Shown here one piece after another: positions 17,096-26,009 of a stretch of DNA of 64,000 bases (positions are counted from its first letter, which is position 1; each line of letters starts with the position of its first letter). Position numbers and translations under genes: made by a program. The stretch is from Microbispora sp. ZYX-F-249 (GTDB taxonomy: Bacteria > Actinomycetota > Actinomycetes > Streptosporangiales > Streptosporangiaceae), in assembly GCF_039649665.1 (NCBI RefSeq), contig NZ_JBDJAW010000006.1:62001-126000 (forward strand), in the 5' to 3' direction. The notes below the pieces were generated by a model, which made no database searches, was not told the DNA's origin, and was given only the letters and a program-made list of their open reading frames with translations.

Positions 17096-19360
17096 TCAGC
17101 CGCAGTTGCCCCAGTCGGCGCTCGCGCCGGCCCCGCCGACGCGGCCGAGGTACCGGACGCACTTGCCCTTGGCCTGCAGCTTCACCGGGCCGGCGTAGTA
17201 CTCGTAGCTACCGCTGTCGGTCTTGGTCACGCCGCCCTGGACCTCCAGGGTCGCGGAGACGGGCGTCGCCTTGCCGACGTCGGCCGTCTTGATCGTGACG
17301 ACGCAGTTCTCTCCCGTGCTCGCGTTGTAGAGCTGGTAGATGGCGCCACCCGTCAGCGTGCTGCTGCGCTGCACGGAGAAGCCCGCCCCGCAGACCTGCT
17401 CGGGGGTGTAGGGGTTCCTGACCGGAGCGGCGGTGCGGGTCGGCTTAGGCGCCTCGGTCGTCGGCTTCACCGTAAGCGTCGGTCTCGCCGTGACCGTCGG
17501 CTTCGCCGTGACCGTCGGCTTCGGCGGGGTCGTCGTCCTCGTGACCGTCGGCCGCACAGTCGGCTGCACGGTCGGCCGCACGGTCGGCCGGGAGGTCGCG
17601 GTCGGACGCGGCGCCGTGGCGGTCGGGCGCGGTGTCGCCGGTTGCGTCGCCGTCCGCGTCGGCGCGGCCGTCGTGCTCGGCGAAGGCGCGACCGGGCTCG
17701 GAGACGGCTCGGCGGTGGTCGGCGACGGCGTCGCGTTCCGGCTGTGCCGGCCGGGCCATCTCGGCTCGTCCGGGCTCGGCACCGGCTCCTGCGTCTCGGT
17801 GGCCGCCGGGCTCGGCGACTGCGTGGGCGGGGGCTCCGGAGTCGGCTCGGTCGCCACCGGGCTGGGCGTCGCGATGACCGTGGCGGTGGTCGTGACCCGG
17901 ACCGTCGGCTGCGTCTGGCCGGTCGGCTGCGGCGGTGGCGGGACCACCGGCTGGGTCGGCACCGGCACGATCGGGCCCGGGGTCGGGACCGAGGTGAGCT
18001 CCGGCGTCACCGGGCCGTCGGTCGGCCACTCGCTCGGCAACACCAGCGGCTGCACCGGGGAGTCCGGGTCGTCGGACGACAGCGCCCATGGCACCGTCAC
18101 CTGCGGCGCCGCCGTCGGGTTCTGCCCGCCGCCTCCGGCCCCGCCGCCTCCGGCCCCGCCGCCCGTGGCCCCGCCACCGGCGTCCGTGAGGTCCGCGGCC
18201 ACCTTGCCGCCGGAGCCGTTCTGCCCCGCGGCGCGCTCCGCGGCCGCCGGCGACAGCTGGACCTCGGCGTACCGGCCCGCGCCCCACAGGCCGACTCCGG
18301 AGAGCAGGACCACGGCGCCGACCGCCGCCGCGAGGCCGACGGGGAAGGGCCTGCGCCTGGCAGGCTCGACCTGGCCCTGGGCGGTCGGCGGCCCCCACGT
18401 CTGCTGCGGGGGCTGCTCCTGCGGCATGGCGGGCGGCTGCCAGGAGGCGGCCGGCGCCTGCTGGGGCTGCTGTGGCACGGGCGGGCCCCACGTCTGCTGC
18501 GGAGCCGGCGGAACGGGGACTCCCCCGACCGGCGGCTGCGCGAGCTGTGGAGGCTGCGGCGCCTGTGGAGGCAGCACCACTCCCGAGGCCGGGCCCGCCG
18601 CCGGTTGCGCCCCGGCGTCGCCGCCGAGCAGCCGCAGCATCGCGGCGTAGGCGGTGGGGCGCTGCCCCGGTTCCTTGGCCAGCGCGGGCAGCACGACCTG
18701 GCGCAGCCGCTCCTCCAGGCCGCCGAGGTCGGGCGGCGCGTTCAGCACCGCCTGCGGATCCTGCGGGAACGGCGGCCGCCCGGTCGCGGCGAAGACCACC
18801 GTGGCGGCCCAGGCGAACATGTCCGCGTACGCGTCGAACCGCCCGCCCCTGATCTGCTCGGGCGCGCGGTAGGCCGGCTCACCCACCGGCGGCCCGACGG
18901 CGACGTCGGTGAGCTTGACCCCGTCGTCGGAGACGATGACGTTGTGCGGGGTGAGCGCGCCGTGTGCGAGGTCGGCGAGGTGCACCGCGGTCAGCGCGGT
19001 GAGCAGGCCCACCGCGACCCGTTCGAGCGCCTCGCCGGAGAGCGGGCCCCCGGCCGCGACGGCGGCGGCCAGACTGCGCCCCTCGACGTGTTCCCTGGCG
19101 ACGTAGGGCCGATCGCCGAGCAGGCCCGCCGCGATCGTGCGGGCCACATATGAGCTGGACACACGTGTGGCCACAGTGAGCCGGTCGAGGACGGCCTGCC
19201 CCGAACCCGGCTCGGCGGCCAACAGCTTGATCACCCGCACAGGGGCGTCGTCGCCGGACTCCTTGCCGACATAGACGTCGCCGCGGGGCCCCTCGTCCAG
19301 CCGTCCCAGGATGGCGTACTCGCCTATCTGCTCGGGATCACCCGGCCGTAAAGGGTGCAT
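17096..19360 (-). CDS. Membrane pseudokinase of the Ser/Thr kinase family with extracellular domain
   Basis: About 754 residues from the ATG at 19360 (RBS AAAGGA). Residues 13-245 align with a Hanks-type kinase: a degenerate Gly loop (LDEGPRGDVY), K45 kept (VRVIK), but the catalytic loop reads HGALTPHN (133-140) in place of HRDLKPxN, so the catalytic Asp is gone. DFG is DVA (152-154), and APEQ is kept (166-169). No clear alpha-C Glu is seen. A Pro/Gln-rich linker, one membrane helix (about 341-361), a long Pro/Thr-rich stalk and a C-terminal extracellular domain of about 105 residues with three to four Cys follow. It lies downstream of mycP on the same strand. It is probably a signalling or scaffold protein for the ESX locus, not an active kinase. 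Confidence 0.85.
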   Translation of the reverse strand: MHPLRPGDPEQIGEYAILGRLDEGPRGDVYVGKESGDDAPVRVIKLLAAEPGSGQAVLDRLTVATRVSSSYVARTIAAGLLGDRPYVAREHVEGRSLAAAVAAGGPLSGEALERVAVGLLTALTAVHLADLAHGALTPHNVIVSDDGVKLTDVAVGPPVGEPAYRAPEQIRGGRFDAYADMFAWAATVVFAATGRPPFPQDPQAVLNAPPDLGGLEERLRQVVLPALAKEPGQRPTAYAAMLRLLGGDAGAQPAAGPASGVVLPPQAPQPPQLAQPPVGGVPVPPAPQQTWGPPVPQQPQQAPAASWQPPAMPQEQPPQQTWGPPTAQGQVEPARRRPFPVGLAAAVGAVVLLSGVGLWGAGRYAEVQLSPAAAERAAGQNGSGGKVAADLTDAGGGATGGGAGGGGAGGGGQNPTAAPQVTVPWALSSDDPDSPVQPLVLPSEWPTDGPVTPELTSVPTPGPIVPVPTQPVVPPPPQPTGQTQPTVRVTTTATVIATPSPVATEPTPEPPPTQSPSPAATETQEPVPSPDEPRWPGRHSRNATPSPTTAEPSPSPVAPSPSTTAAPTRTATQPATPRPTATAPRPTATSRPTVRPTVQPTVRPTVTRTTTPPKPTVTAKPTVTARPTLTVKPTTEAPKPTRTAAPVRNPYTPEQVCGAGFSVQRSSTLTGGAIYQLYNASTGENCVVTIKTADVGKATPVSATLEVQGGVTKTDSGSYEYYAGPVKLQAKGKCVRYLGRVGGAGASADWGNCG

Positions 19361-19478
19361 CTCAGTCCTTTCTGAAAAAGCGACCTGATCAGGATCATTC
19401 AACCAAGAGCACCCGACGCAAAGCAGCAGTTTTCGCCAGCCCAAAACATTGAAGCGTCAATTACCCAATGCCGGCGTG

Positions 19479-20633
19479 TCAACTCTCGCGGCCGGGACGC
19501 CACCCCCTGCGCCGGCCCATCGGCACGAACACCCGCACGGCCACGATCAGGCCCGCGGCGCACAGCGCCGCCACCGCGATGGTGAGCGCCAGGTCGATCG
19601 CCCCCTGGTCGACCGGAGCCGCCTTGCTCACGGCGCCCGGCGGCAGCGGAGCCGGCGCCGGCGGCGCGATGACCGGGGCGTCGACGGCCTCGAGCGGCAG
19701 GATCGCGGTGACGGCGAGCAGCGGGTTCACCATCCCGGCGCCCGTGCCCGCCCCCACGCCGCCGTCCGCCGTGGCGGTGATGCGCCACCGCACCCGCTCC
19801 TGGTTCAGCTTCGGATGGCGGGCACGCACCAGCGCCGCCACCCCCGCGACGTACGGCGCGGCGAAGCTGGTGCCTTCGAGCCCGCCCATGTACGAGCGTC
19901 CGGGCCAGGTGGAGGTGATGTCCTGCCCCGGCCCCAGCACCGCCACGGGGGTGGCCGTGTTGGAGAAGTCGGCGCGCCTGCCGTCCGGGGTGGCCGACCC
20001 GACGGCGAGCACCCCCGGATACGCCGCGGGGTAGGCGGGCTCCGGCGTGCCGTCCTCCGCGGTCATGTTGCCGGCCGCCGCCACGATCACCACGTCCTTG
20101 CCGAGCGCGTACGCCACCGCCTGCCGCAGTTTGGGGTTGTCCTGGGTCTGGATCGAGATGTTGATCACGTCGGCGCCGTAGTCGGCGGCGTCCACGATCG
20201 CCTTGGACAGCGTGTCCGGGTCGCCGTTCTCCTCGTTCGTCTGCTTGAGGGAGATCAGCCGTACGCCGGGCGCGACGCCGTGGAAGGGGACGCCCTTCAG
20301 ATACTGGGCGGCGATGATTCCGGCGCCCGCCGTGCCGTGCCCGACGCAGTCGCGGTGCCCCGTCCCGGTGTAGTCCACCGACTTGGCCACGTGGATCTGC
20401 GGATGCGTCAGGTCCACTCCGCTGTCGATGATCGCGACGGTGACCCCCTCACCCGTGGTGAGCGGCCACACGCGCTTCGGGTCGAGCCTGCGCTGCCCCC
20501 ACGGCTCGGCCACCTGCATGCTGCCCTTGCGCGGCGCGCACCGCACGGGCGCGGCGTGCGCCTGTGCGGGAGGCGCGGGCGGTGCCACGAGAAGCAGCGC
20601 CAGCACGGTCGCCAGAAGGCCGGGTCCCCGCAT
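19479..20633 (-). CDS. mycP: Mycosin: ESX-associated subtilisin-like serine protease
   Basis: A 384-residue S8 peptidase with a signal peptide (1-26), catalytic D70 (VAIIDSGVD), H99 (DCVGHGT), oxyanion N189 (AAGN) and nucleophile S256 (EGTSFAAP), then a Pro-rich linker and a C-terminal membrane helix (about 345-370). This is the layout of MycP, the membrane-anchored protease needed for stability of the ESX complex. The -10 like TAGGCT at 20642-20647 ends 8 bases before the ATG, which suggests a leaderless transcript. The pseudokinase gene follows after 118 bp. It is divergent from the acyl-CoA carboxylase gene. Confidence 0.95.
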   Translation of the reverse strand: MRGPGLLATVLALLLVAPPAPPAQAHAAPVRCAPRKGSMQVAEPWGQRRLDPKRVWPLTTGEGVTVAIIDSGVDLTHPQIHVAKSVDYTGTGHRDCVGHGTAGAGIIAAQYLKGVPFHGVAPGVRLISLKQTNEENGDPDTLSKAIVDAADYGADVINISIQTQDNPKLRQAVAYALGKDVVIVAAAGNMTAEDGTPEPAYPAAYPGVLAVGSATPDGRRADFSNTATPVAVLGPGQDITSTWPGRSYMGGLEGTSFAAPYVAGVAALVRARHPKLNQERVRWRITATADGGVGAGTGAGMVNPLLAVTAILPLEAVDAPVIAPPAPAPLPPGAVSKAAPVDQGAIDLALTIAVAALCAAGLIVAVRVFVPMGRRRGWRPGRES

Positions 20634-20641
20634 GAGTGATC

Positions 20642-20647
20642 AGCCTA
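20642..20647 (-). promoter_or_regulatory. Candidate -10 box of mycP
   Basis: TAGGCT on the minus strand, 8 bases before the mycP ATG. A start of transcription at or next to the A of the ATG would give a leaderless mRNA; no RBS is present. No clear -35 was found. Confidence 0.5.
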
Positions 20648-20780
20648 ACCTGTCGGACTTGACCGACGATGCCGGTTCGAAACAGGCATACCGGCGATGA
20701 GAACCGGAGGCGGCGAAAACAGTTCCGACAACAGTCCCACTCAGCAAGGGGGCGGACGCCGTCGGGCCGTGGCAGATGCT

Positions 20781-20786
20781 TAAAAT
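20781..20786 (+). promoter_or_regulatory. Candidate -10 box of accA
   Basis: TAAAAT is the only AT-rich hexamer in this intergenic region. It lies 44 bases before the proposed GTG start of the carboxylase gene. The -35 is not obvious. Confidence 0.45.
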
Positions 20787-20830
20787 CCAGCAAGGCTCGT
20801 AACCAGGGGCCCGAGGGAAGGATGGACACG

Positions 20831-22597
20831 GTGCACAAGGTCCTGATCGCCAATCGTGGTGAGATCGCCGTACGGATCGCCCGGGCGTGCAGGGACGCCG
20901 GTCTGACCAGCGTCGCGGTCTACGCCGACCAGGACCTGGACGCCCTGCACGTGCGGGTCGCCGACGAGGCCCACGCGCTCGGCGGGCAGAGCCCGGCCGA
21001 GACCTACCTGTCCATCGACAAGATCCTCGCGGTGGCCAAGCAGACCGGTGCCGACGCGGTCCACCCCGGCTACGGTTTCCTCGCCGAGAACGCCGGCTTC
21101 GCCCAGGCCGTCATCGACGCCGGGCTGATCTGGATCGGCCCGCCGCCCGCGGCCATCACCGCCCTGGGAGACAAGGTCCAGGCCCGCCACATCGCCCAGC
21201 GCGTCGGCGCTCCCCTGGTCGCCGGCACCCCCGACCCGGTCTCCGGGGTGGAGGAGGTCGTCGCCTTCGCGCAGCAGCACGGCCTGCCGATCGCGATCAA
21301 GGCGGCGTTCGGCGGCGGCGGCCGCGGGCTGAAGGTGGCCCGCACCCTGGAGGAGATCCCCGACCTGTACGAATCCGCGGTGCGCGAGGCCGTCACCGCC
21401 TTCGGCCGCGGCGAGTGCTTCGTCGAGCGTTACCTGGACCGGCCCCGGCACGTGGAGACCCAGTGCCTGGCCGACGCCCACGGCAACGTGGTCGTCGTGT
21501 CCACCCGCGACTGCTCGCTGCAGCGCCGCCACCAGAAACTGGTGGAGGAGGCCCCGGCGCCGTTCCTGAGCGATGAGCAGCTCGGACTCCTCTACTCCTC
21601 CTCCAAGGCGATCCTGCGCGAGGCGGGCTACGTCGGCGCCGGCACGTGCGAGTTCCTGGTCGGCCAGGACGGCACCATCTCCTTCCTGGAGGTCAACACC
21701 CGGCTGCAGGTCGAGCACCCGGTCAGCGAGGAGGTCGCCGGCATCGACCTGGTCCGCGAGATGTTCCGCATCGCCGACGGCGAACCGCTGGGCTACGACG
21801 ACCCGGTGCTGCGGGGACACTCGATCGAGTTCCGGATCAACGCCGAGGACGCGGGCCGGGGCTTCCTGCCCGCGCCGGGGACGATCACCTCGATGCGGGT
21901 GCCGTCCGGGCCCGGGGTGCGGCTGGACGGCGGATACGAGACCGGAATGAGCGTGCCGCAGGCGTTCGACTCGCTGGTGGCCAAGCTGATCGTCACCGGC
22001 GCGACCCGCAAGCAGGCGCTGGAGCGTGCGCGCCGGGCGCTGGCCGAGTACGAGATCGGCGGCATGCCGACCGTGCTGCCCTTCCACCGGGCCGTGGTGG
22101 ACGACCCCGCCTTCACCGGCGAGCCGTTCACCGTGCACACCCGGTGGATCGAGACCGAGTTCGCCAACACGATCGCGCCGTACGAGGGCGAGGTGGGCGC
22201 CGCGGAGCCCGCCGAGCGGGAACGCATCACGGTCGAGGTCGGCGGCAAGCGCCTGGAGGTCGTCCTGCCCGCCGGGCTGGGGTCGTCGAATCCGGGCTCG
22301 ACGGGGGGCTCCGGCGCGTCCAGGAAGGCCGCGCCGCGACGGTCCGGCGCGAGCGGCGCCAAGAAGGCCGCGGCGAGCGGTGACTCCCTGGTGAGCCCGA
22401 TGCAGGGCACGATCGTCAAGGTCGTCGTCGCCGACGGCGACACCGTCGAGTCCGGCGACACCATCGTCGTCCTGGAGGCGATGAAGATGGAGCAGCCGCT
22501 CACCGCCCACAAGGGCGGCACGGTCACCGGCCTGGCCGCCGCCGTCGGCCAGACGGTCACCGCCGGGGCCGTCCTGTGCGAGATCAAGGACGCCTGA
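20831..22597 (+). CDS. accA: Acetyl/propionyl-CoA carboxylase alpha chain (biotin carboxylase + BCCP)
   Basis: About 588 residues from the GTG at 20831. The ATG at 20822 touches the RBS (GAGGGAAGG) directly, while the GTG is 8-9 bases from it, and family members begin near here ([13 protein letters not shown]). Domains in order: biotin carboxylase N-domain (1-110), ATP-grasp (115-320, with FGGGGRGL), C-domain (335-445), linker, and biotinyl domain (505-585) with the modified Lys in EAMKMEQ. It is the biotin-carrying subunit of acyl-CoA carboxylases; the carboxyltransferase beta chain is not in the window, so it must be supplied from elsewhere. Length matches AccA2-type proteins. Confidence 0.95.
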   Translation: MHKVLIANRGEIAVRIARACRDAGLTSVAVYADQDLDALHVRVADEAHALGGQSPAETYLSIDKILAVAKQTGADAVHPGYGFLAENAGFAQAVIDAGLIWIGPPPAAITALGDKVQARHIAQRVGAPLVAGTPDPVSGVEEVVAFAQQHGLPIAIKAAFGGGGRGLKVARTLEEIPDLYESAVREAVTAFGRGECFVERYLDRPRHVETQCLADAHGNVVVVSTRDCSLQRRHQKLVEEAPAPFLSDEQLGLLYSSSKAILREAGYVGAGTCEFLVGQDGTISFLEVNTRLQVEHPVSEEVAGIDLVREMFRIADGEPLGYDDPVLRGHSIEFRINAEDAGRGFLPAPGTITSMRVPSGPGVRLDGGYETGMSVPQAFDSLVAKLIVTGATRKQALERARRALAEYEIGGMPTVLPFHRAVVDDPAFTGEPFTVHTRWIETEFANTIAPYEGEVGAAEPAERERITVEVGGKRLEVVLPAGLGSSNPGSTGGSGASRKAAPRRSGASGAKKAAASGDSLVSPMQGTIVKVVVADGDTVESGDTIVVLEAMKMEQPLTAHKGGTVTGLAAAVGQTVTAGAVLCEIKDA

Positions 22598-22768
22598 GCA
22601 GGGCGTACGCCCGGCGGCGGATCGGGACGGACACTTCGGCGACCGGAGCGAGGGCCACATGCCGGACGGAAGGACGCATGCCTCGTCGCCGATGCGGAAC
22701 GATAGGTGTTTGTGGAGGAACCATCACGCCCTGCCGTTCGTCCAGTAGGGCGAAGGAGGCTTGAAGCC

Positions 22769-24160
22769 GTGACCATGAAGACACCGCTCGGCCGGGTGGG
22801 GGCCGCCCTGGCGGCGCTGCTCGCCGGGCTCATCACACTGCTCGCACTCGCCCCGGCCGCGATGGCGGCGGCTCCCCCGGACCCGGCCACGGTCCTGTCG
22901 TCCTGGAAGAGCGGCAACCCGCTGTACGCCATGAGCGGCACCCCGTTGTCGTCCAGCCAGCAGGACGAGATCCGCCAAGCGCTGAAGGACTCGAAGTCCA
23001 AGATCTACGTGGTCGCGATGCCCGACGGCACCGTGAGCACGAGCCAGGTGAGCACCTACATCCCGCAGCTCCTGACCGAACTCGACAAGGCCGGCAAGTC
23101 GAGCGCGACCGTGGCGCTCCTCGACGGTACGAGCCTGTTCGCGGGGTCGACCGAACTGCCGAGGAACGCCCCGGGCGTGCTGGCCCGGCTGTCCACGAAC
23201 TCCAACAGCGACGTGGTCACCGGCATGAAGGACTTCGTCAACCGGGTGAACCTGGTGCGCGAGGGCGACATCAAGGGCGCCCGCGCCAGGGGCACCACGG
23301 TCGGCGGCGGCGGCGGTTCGGGTGTGCTCGTCGGGATCCTGGGCATCGCCGTGGTGGGAGGTGCCGGTTTGTGGATCGTCGGACGTCGTAACAAGCGCAA
23401 GCGCGAAGAGCGTGAGGCCGCCGAGCTCGCCGCCGTCAAGCAGACGGTCGAGGAGGACGTCACGAAGTTCGGTGAGGAGATCACCGCGCTCGACATGGAC
23501 GTCAAGATGCTGCCGCAGTCCGAGACGACGACGGACTGGCAGCGGGCGCTCGACTCCTACGAACGGGCCAAGAACGAGCTGGCCGCGGTCCGGCGGGCGG
23601 ACGAGCTGCGCACGGTGACCTCCACCCTGGAGGACGGCCGCTACGCGCTGGCCTGTGTGAAGGCGCGGGTGAACAACCAGCCGCTGCCCGAGCGGCTGCC
23701 CCCGTGCTTCTTCAACCCCCAGCACGGCCCGTCGGTGCGCAACGTGCGCTGGGCGCCGCCCGGCGGCGCGGTGCGCGACGTCCCCGCCTGCGCGGCCGAC
23801 GCCGAGGCGGTCGAGCGCGGCTTCGACCCGCAGATGCGCGAGGTCATGGTCAACGGCCAGCGCCGGCCCTACTGGGACGCCGGTCCCGCCTACCAGCCCT
23901 ACGCCTACGGCTACTACGGCGGCTTCGGCGGCGACCTGCTCACCGGAATGATGGTCGGCACGATGCTCGGCGGCGCCTTCGGCGGCTGGGGCCACGGCGG
24001 CTACGGCGCCGGGTACGACTCCGGCTACGCCGCGGGTGTGGACGCCGGCGGCGGTGACTGGGGCGGCGACTTCGGCGGCGGCGGAGGAGACTTCGGCGGA
24101 GGCGGCGACTGGGGTGGCGGCGACTTCGGCGGAGGGGACTTCGGCGGAGGCGACTGGTAA
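22769..24160 (+). CDS. Secreted/membrane TPM-like protein with glycine-rich tail
   Basis: About 463 residues; the GTG at 22769 is 9 bases after AAGGAGG. A signal peptide (1-36) is followed by an extracytoplasmic domain (about 40-180) resembling the TPM fold (IYVVAMPDG, later SATVALLDGTSLFAG). Next come a Gly-rich loop, a membrane helix (GVLVGILGIAVVGGAGLWIV, about 190-208), a Lys/Arg-rich stop-transfer and a cytoplasmic helical module (EEDVTKFGEEITALD through ACVKARVNN, about 230-315). The rest is a Cys-containing segment and a Gly/Tyr/Asp tail with GGDFGG repeats. The cytoplasmic module is shared with the pentapeptide protein downstream. No function is known. Confidence 0.8.
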   Translation: MTMKTPLGRVGAALAALLAGLITLLALAPAAMAAAPPDPATVLSSWKSGNPLYAMSGTPLSSSQQDEIRQALKDSKSKIYVVAMPDGTVSTSQVSTYIPQLLTELDKAGKSSATVALLDGTSLFAGSTELPRNAPGVLARLSTNSNSDVVTGMKDFVNRVNLVREGDIKGARARGTTVGGGGGSGVLVGILGIAVVGGAGLWIVGRRNKRKREEREAAELAAVKQTVEEDVTKFGEEITALDMDVKMLPQSETTTDWQRALDSYERAKNELAAVRRADELRTVTSTLEDGRYALACVKARVNNQPLPERLPPCFFNPQHGPSVRNVRWAPPGGAVRDVPACAADAEAVERGFDPQMREVMVNGQRRPYWDAGPAYQPYAYGYYGGFGGDLLTGMMVGTMLGGAFGGWGHGGYGAGYDSGYAAGVDAGGGDWGGDFGGGGGDFGGGGDWGGGDFGGGDFGGGDW

Positions 24161-24208
24161 CGCCCGAGCGCTTCCGCGCGCGGAGGCGACTGGTAACGCC
24201 CGAGCGCT
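24145..24208 (+). repeat. 28-bp direct duplication across the gene end
   Basis: The 28 bases at 24145-24172, which carry the last codons and the TAA of the preceding gene, are repeated exactly at 24181-24208 with an 8-base gap. This looks like a recent slip or duplication of the gene tail; the second copy is outside the reading frame. Confidence 0.9.
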
Positions 24209-24224
24209 GCGGCGCGGCATCGAC

Positions 24225-24252
24225 GAGGGGCGGGCCCGACGGCCCGCCCCTC
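24225..24252 (+). terminator. Hairpin terminator after the TPM-like gene
   Basis: GAGGGGCGGGCC - CGAC - GGCCCGCCCCTC is a perfect 12-bp stem with a 4-base loop, 65 bases after the stop codon. Confidence 0.8.
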
Positions 24253-24274
24253 CGTCATGTCCGGCGACCGGCCG

Positions 24275-24596
24275 GGGGTTCCCGGACCGCTACGCGAGAA
24301 CCCGCCGCGGGGTTGGAGGTCGCCGGATCCCGTGCAAATGCCCGCTAGGGGTGCCCGGATCGCCACGGAGCAACCGCCGGGCGTCTCCGGATCGCCACGC
24401 ACCACCCGGCCGGGTCCCCGGATCGCCGTGCACGAGCCTGCCGGGGGTTCCCGGATCGCCGCGTGAGAAGCAGCCGCCGGTTCCCGGATCACCACACGGA
24501 ACACAGCCGAGGCTTCCCGGATCGCCACACCACCCGCCGGTTCCCGGATCGCCGCGTGAGAACCAGCCGCGGCTTCCCGGATCGCCACCCGGGCCG
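24275..24596. repeat. Ten-unit 33-bp tandem repeat (minisatellite)
   Basis: Ten adjacent units share a core TTCCCGGATCGCC and end in GCCG. Units at 24275, 24347, 24380, 24444, 24477 and 24537 are exactly 33 bp; the others are 39, 31, 27 and 27 bp. Unit similarity is moderate, and the units at 24444 and 24537 are nearly identical (GCGTGAGAAgCAGCCG against GCGTGAGAAcCAGCCG). With a unit mostly a multiple of three, long open frames appear on both strands, but none has a credible RBS or protein-like composition, so it is called non-coding. It fills most of the 555 bp between two functionally linked genes. There are no CRISPR-like spacers: units abut. Confidence 0.85.
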
Positions 24597-24716
24597 CTCC
24601 GTCTGTTCGCCCGGCGAGGACGCCGTCGGCCGATCGCCGGGGGCCGGTCAGCGGATTGCAAGTGGCGGTCAAAGATCGCGTGGGACACTCGGGGCGTTCC
24701 CCTCAGGAGGCCCCCC

Positions 24717-25937
24717 GTGCGTCGTCTCGTCCCTGCCCTCGTCGCCGCTCTGTCGCTCGCGTTCCTCTTCTCGCTCCCCGCGACCGCCGCTCACGCGGCG
24801 TCGGCTCCCTGCAAACCGGGCAGCGGCGCCAAACTGCGTGGCAAGGACCTCACCGGCGCCACGCTGCCGTACAGCATGCGGTGTGCCGACCTCACGGGAG
24901 CGAAGCTGGACGCCGTGGATCTCACGGGCAAGGACCTCACCGGGGCCGTCCTGCGCAAAGCCTCACTGAAGGAGGCCGACCTCGGCCAGGCGCATCTCGA
25001 CTACGCCGACCTGCGCGGCGCCGACCTCAGCGAGGCCGATCTGGGTCAGACGCGGGCCAAGCAGGCGAACCTGCGCGGGGCGAACCTCGCCGACGTGGAC
25101 GCCGTACAGGCCGAGTTCCCGCACGCCGACCTGACCGGCGCGGTCCTCACCCGGGCCGTGCTCACCCAGGCCGACCTCACCGACGCCACACTCGTGGACG
25201 CCGATCTCAAGGACGCCACGCTCGGGCAGATCAAGGGCCGTACGGCCGACTTCACCCGGGCCAAGCTCGGCGAGGCCAAGCTCGGCCAGGCCCACCTGGA
25301 GCACGCCGTGCTCAGGGACGCCGACCTGTCGGAGGCGGAGTTCACCCAGGCTGAGCTGGACGGCGCGGACTTCCACGGGGCGAACGTCGACAAGGCCTCC
25401 TTCATCCAGGCCGACGACGCGGACCTCACCGGCGCCCGGGGCACGCCCACCGGCCTTCCCGACGACGCCGTCGCGCCCGGCGCGACCGCCGAGGAGGACA
25501 CGGCCGCGGACGAGACGACCGCCCCCGCGCAGGACGTGCCCGGGAAGGTCGTCCGCCCGAAGGGCCCGTCGCCCGCGCTCATTCTCGTCATCGTGTCCGG
25601 ACTCGGCCTGAGCCTGACGCTGATCCTGTGGGGGGTGGCGCACCGGCGCAAGGAGCGGTTCGTGGCCGAGATGGCGGTGGCCAGGCACGCCGCCGAGGAG
25701 GACGTGACCCGCTTCGGCGAGGAGATCGACGCCCTCGACTTCGAGATGAAGATCAACCAGGTCAGCGGCCCGACCTATGAGTGGCGCGCGGCGCTCGACG
25801 CGTACGAGGCGGCCAAGCAGGCGCTGCACGTCGCCCAGACGCCGTACGACCTGCAGGGGGCGGCCGTGGCGGTGGCGCGGGGGCGGCAGGCGCTGCACGC
25901 CGTCAGATCACGGCTGCCCGGCGCCGGCAACCGCTGA
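24717..25937 (+). CDS. Membrane-anchored pentapeptide-repeat protein
   Basis: About 406 residues from the GTG at 24717, 6 bases after CAGGAGG. A signal peptide (1-27) is followed by about 45 pentapeptide repeats of the A(D/N)LxX type (about 40-240, for example ADLTGAVLTRAVLTQADL), which form a right-handed beta helix. An acidic linker, one membrane helix (ALILVIVSGLGLSLTLILWGV, about 283-303) and a cytoplasmic module (EEDVTRFGEEIDALD to VRSRL) complete it. The repeats therefore face outside. The cytoplasmic module is clearly related to that of the TPM-like protein upstream. Ligand and role are unknown; a paired surface sensor or wall-associated scaffold is a guess. Confidence 0.85.
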   Translation: MRRLVPALVAALSLAFLFSLPATAAHAASAPCKPGSGAKLRGKDLTGATLPYSMRCADLTGAKLDAVDLTGKDLTGAVLRKASLKEADLGQAHLDYADLRGADLSEADLGQTRAKQANLRGANLADVDAVQAEFPHADLTGAVLTRAVLTQADLTDATLVDADLKDATLGQIKGRTADFTRAKLGEAKLGQAHLEHAVLRDADLSEAEFTQAELDGADFHGANVDKASFIQADDADLTGARGTPTGLPDDAVAPGATAEEDTAADETTAPAQDVPGKVVRPKGPSPALILVIVSGLGLSLTLILWGVAHRRKERFVAEMAVARHAAEEDVTRFGEEIDALDFEMKINQVSGPTYEWRAALDAYEAAKQALHVAQTPYDLQGAAVAVARGRQALHAVRSRLPGAGNR

Positions 25938-25957
25938 CCGTCCCCCGGCCGCGGGCA

Positions 25958-25997
25958 GGCCCGCCCCGGCGGCCCCCCGCGGGCCACCGGGCGGGCC
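25958..25997. terminator. Hairpin between convergent genes
   Basis: GGCCCGCCC (25958-25966) pairs with GGGCGGGCC (25989-25997), and the inner bases extend the stem with mismatches. It separates the pentapeptide-repeat gene from the convergent ROK gene. Confidence 0.55.
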
Positions 25998-26009
25998 GGC
26001 GTCCGCCGG

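Noticed and set aside
15752..19153. A plus-strand open frame of over 1100 codons across the transglycosylase and pseudokinase genes
   Set aside because: It runs through two real genes in other frames and through a strong terminator; composition is not protein-like.
20674..20683. GGTTCGAAAC, like the T-loop of a tRNA, upstream of accA
   Set aside because: No acceptor, D or anticodon stem can be folded around it.
22601..22612. GGGCGTACGCCC palindrome just after accA as a terminator
   Set aside because: The stem is only about 4-5 base pairs with a realistic loop, too weak to list.
24275..24596. Possible CRISPR array
   Set aside because: Units abut with no unique spacers, units vary, and no cas genes are near.
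24025..24672. Minus-strand frame with an 11-residue AIREP-type repeat in the minisatellite
   Set aside because: A by-product of a period divisible by three; no RBS, no signal or domain, and it runs into the tail of a real gene.
24036..24716. Upstream in-frame extension of the pentapeptide protein through the 33-bp repeats
   Set aside because: A good RBS and a clear signal peptide at 24717 define the start; the repeat-coded part has no domain and lies beyond a terminator.
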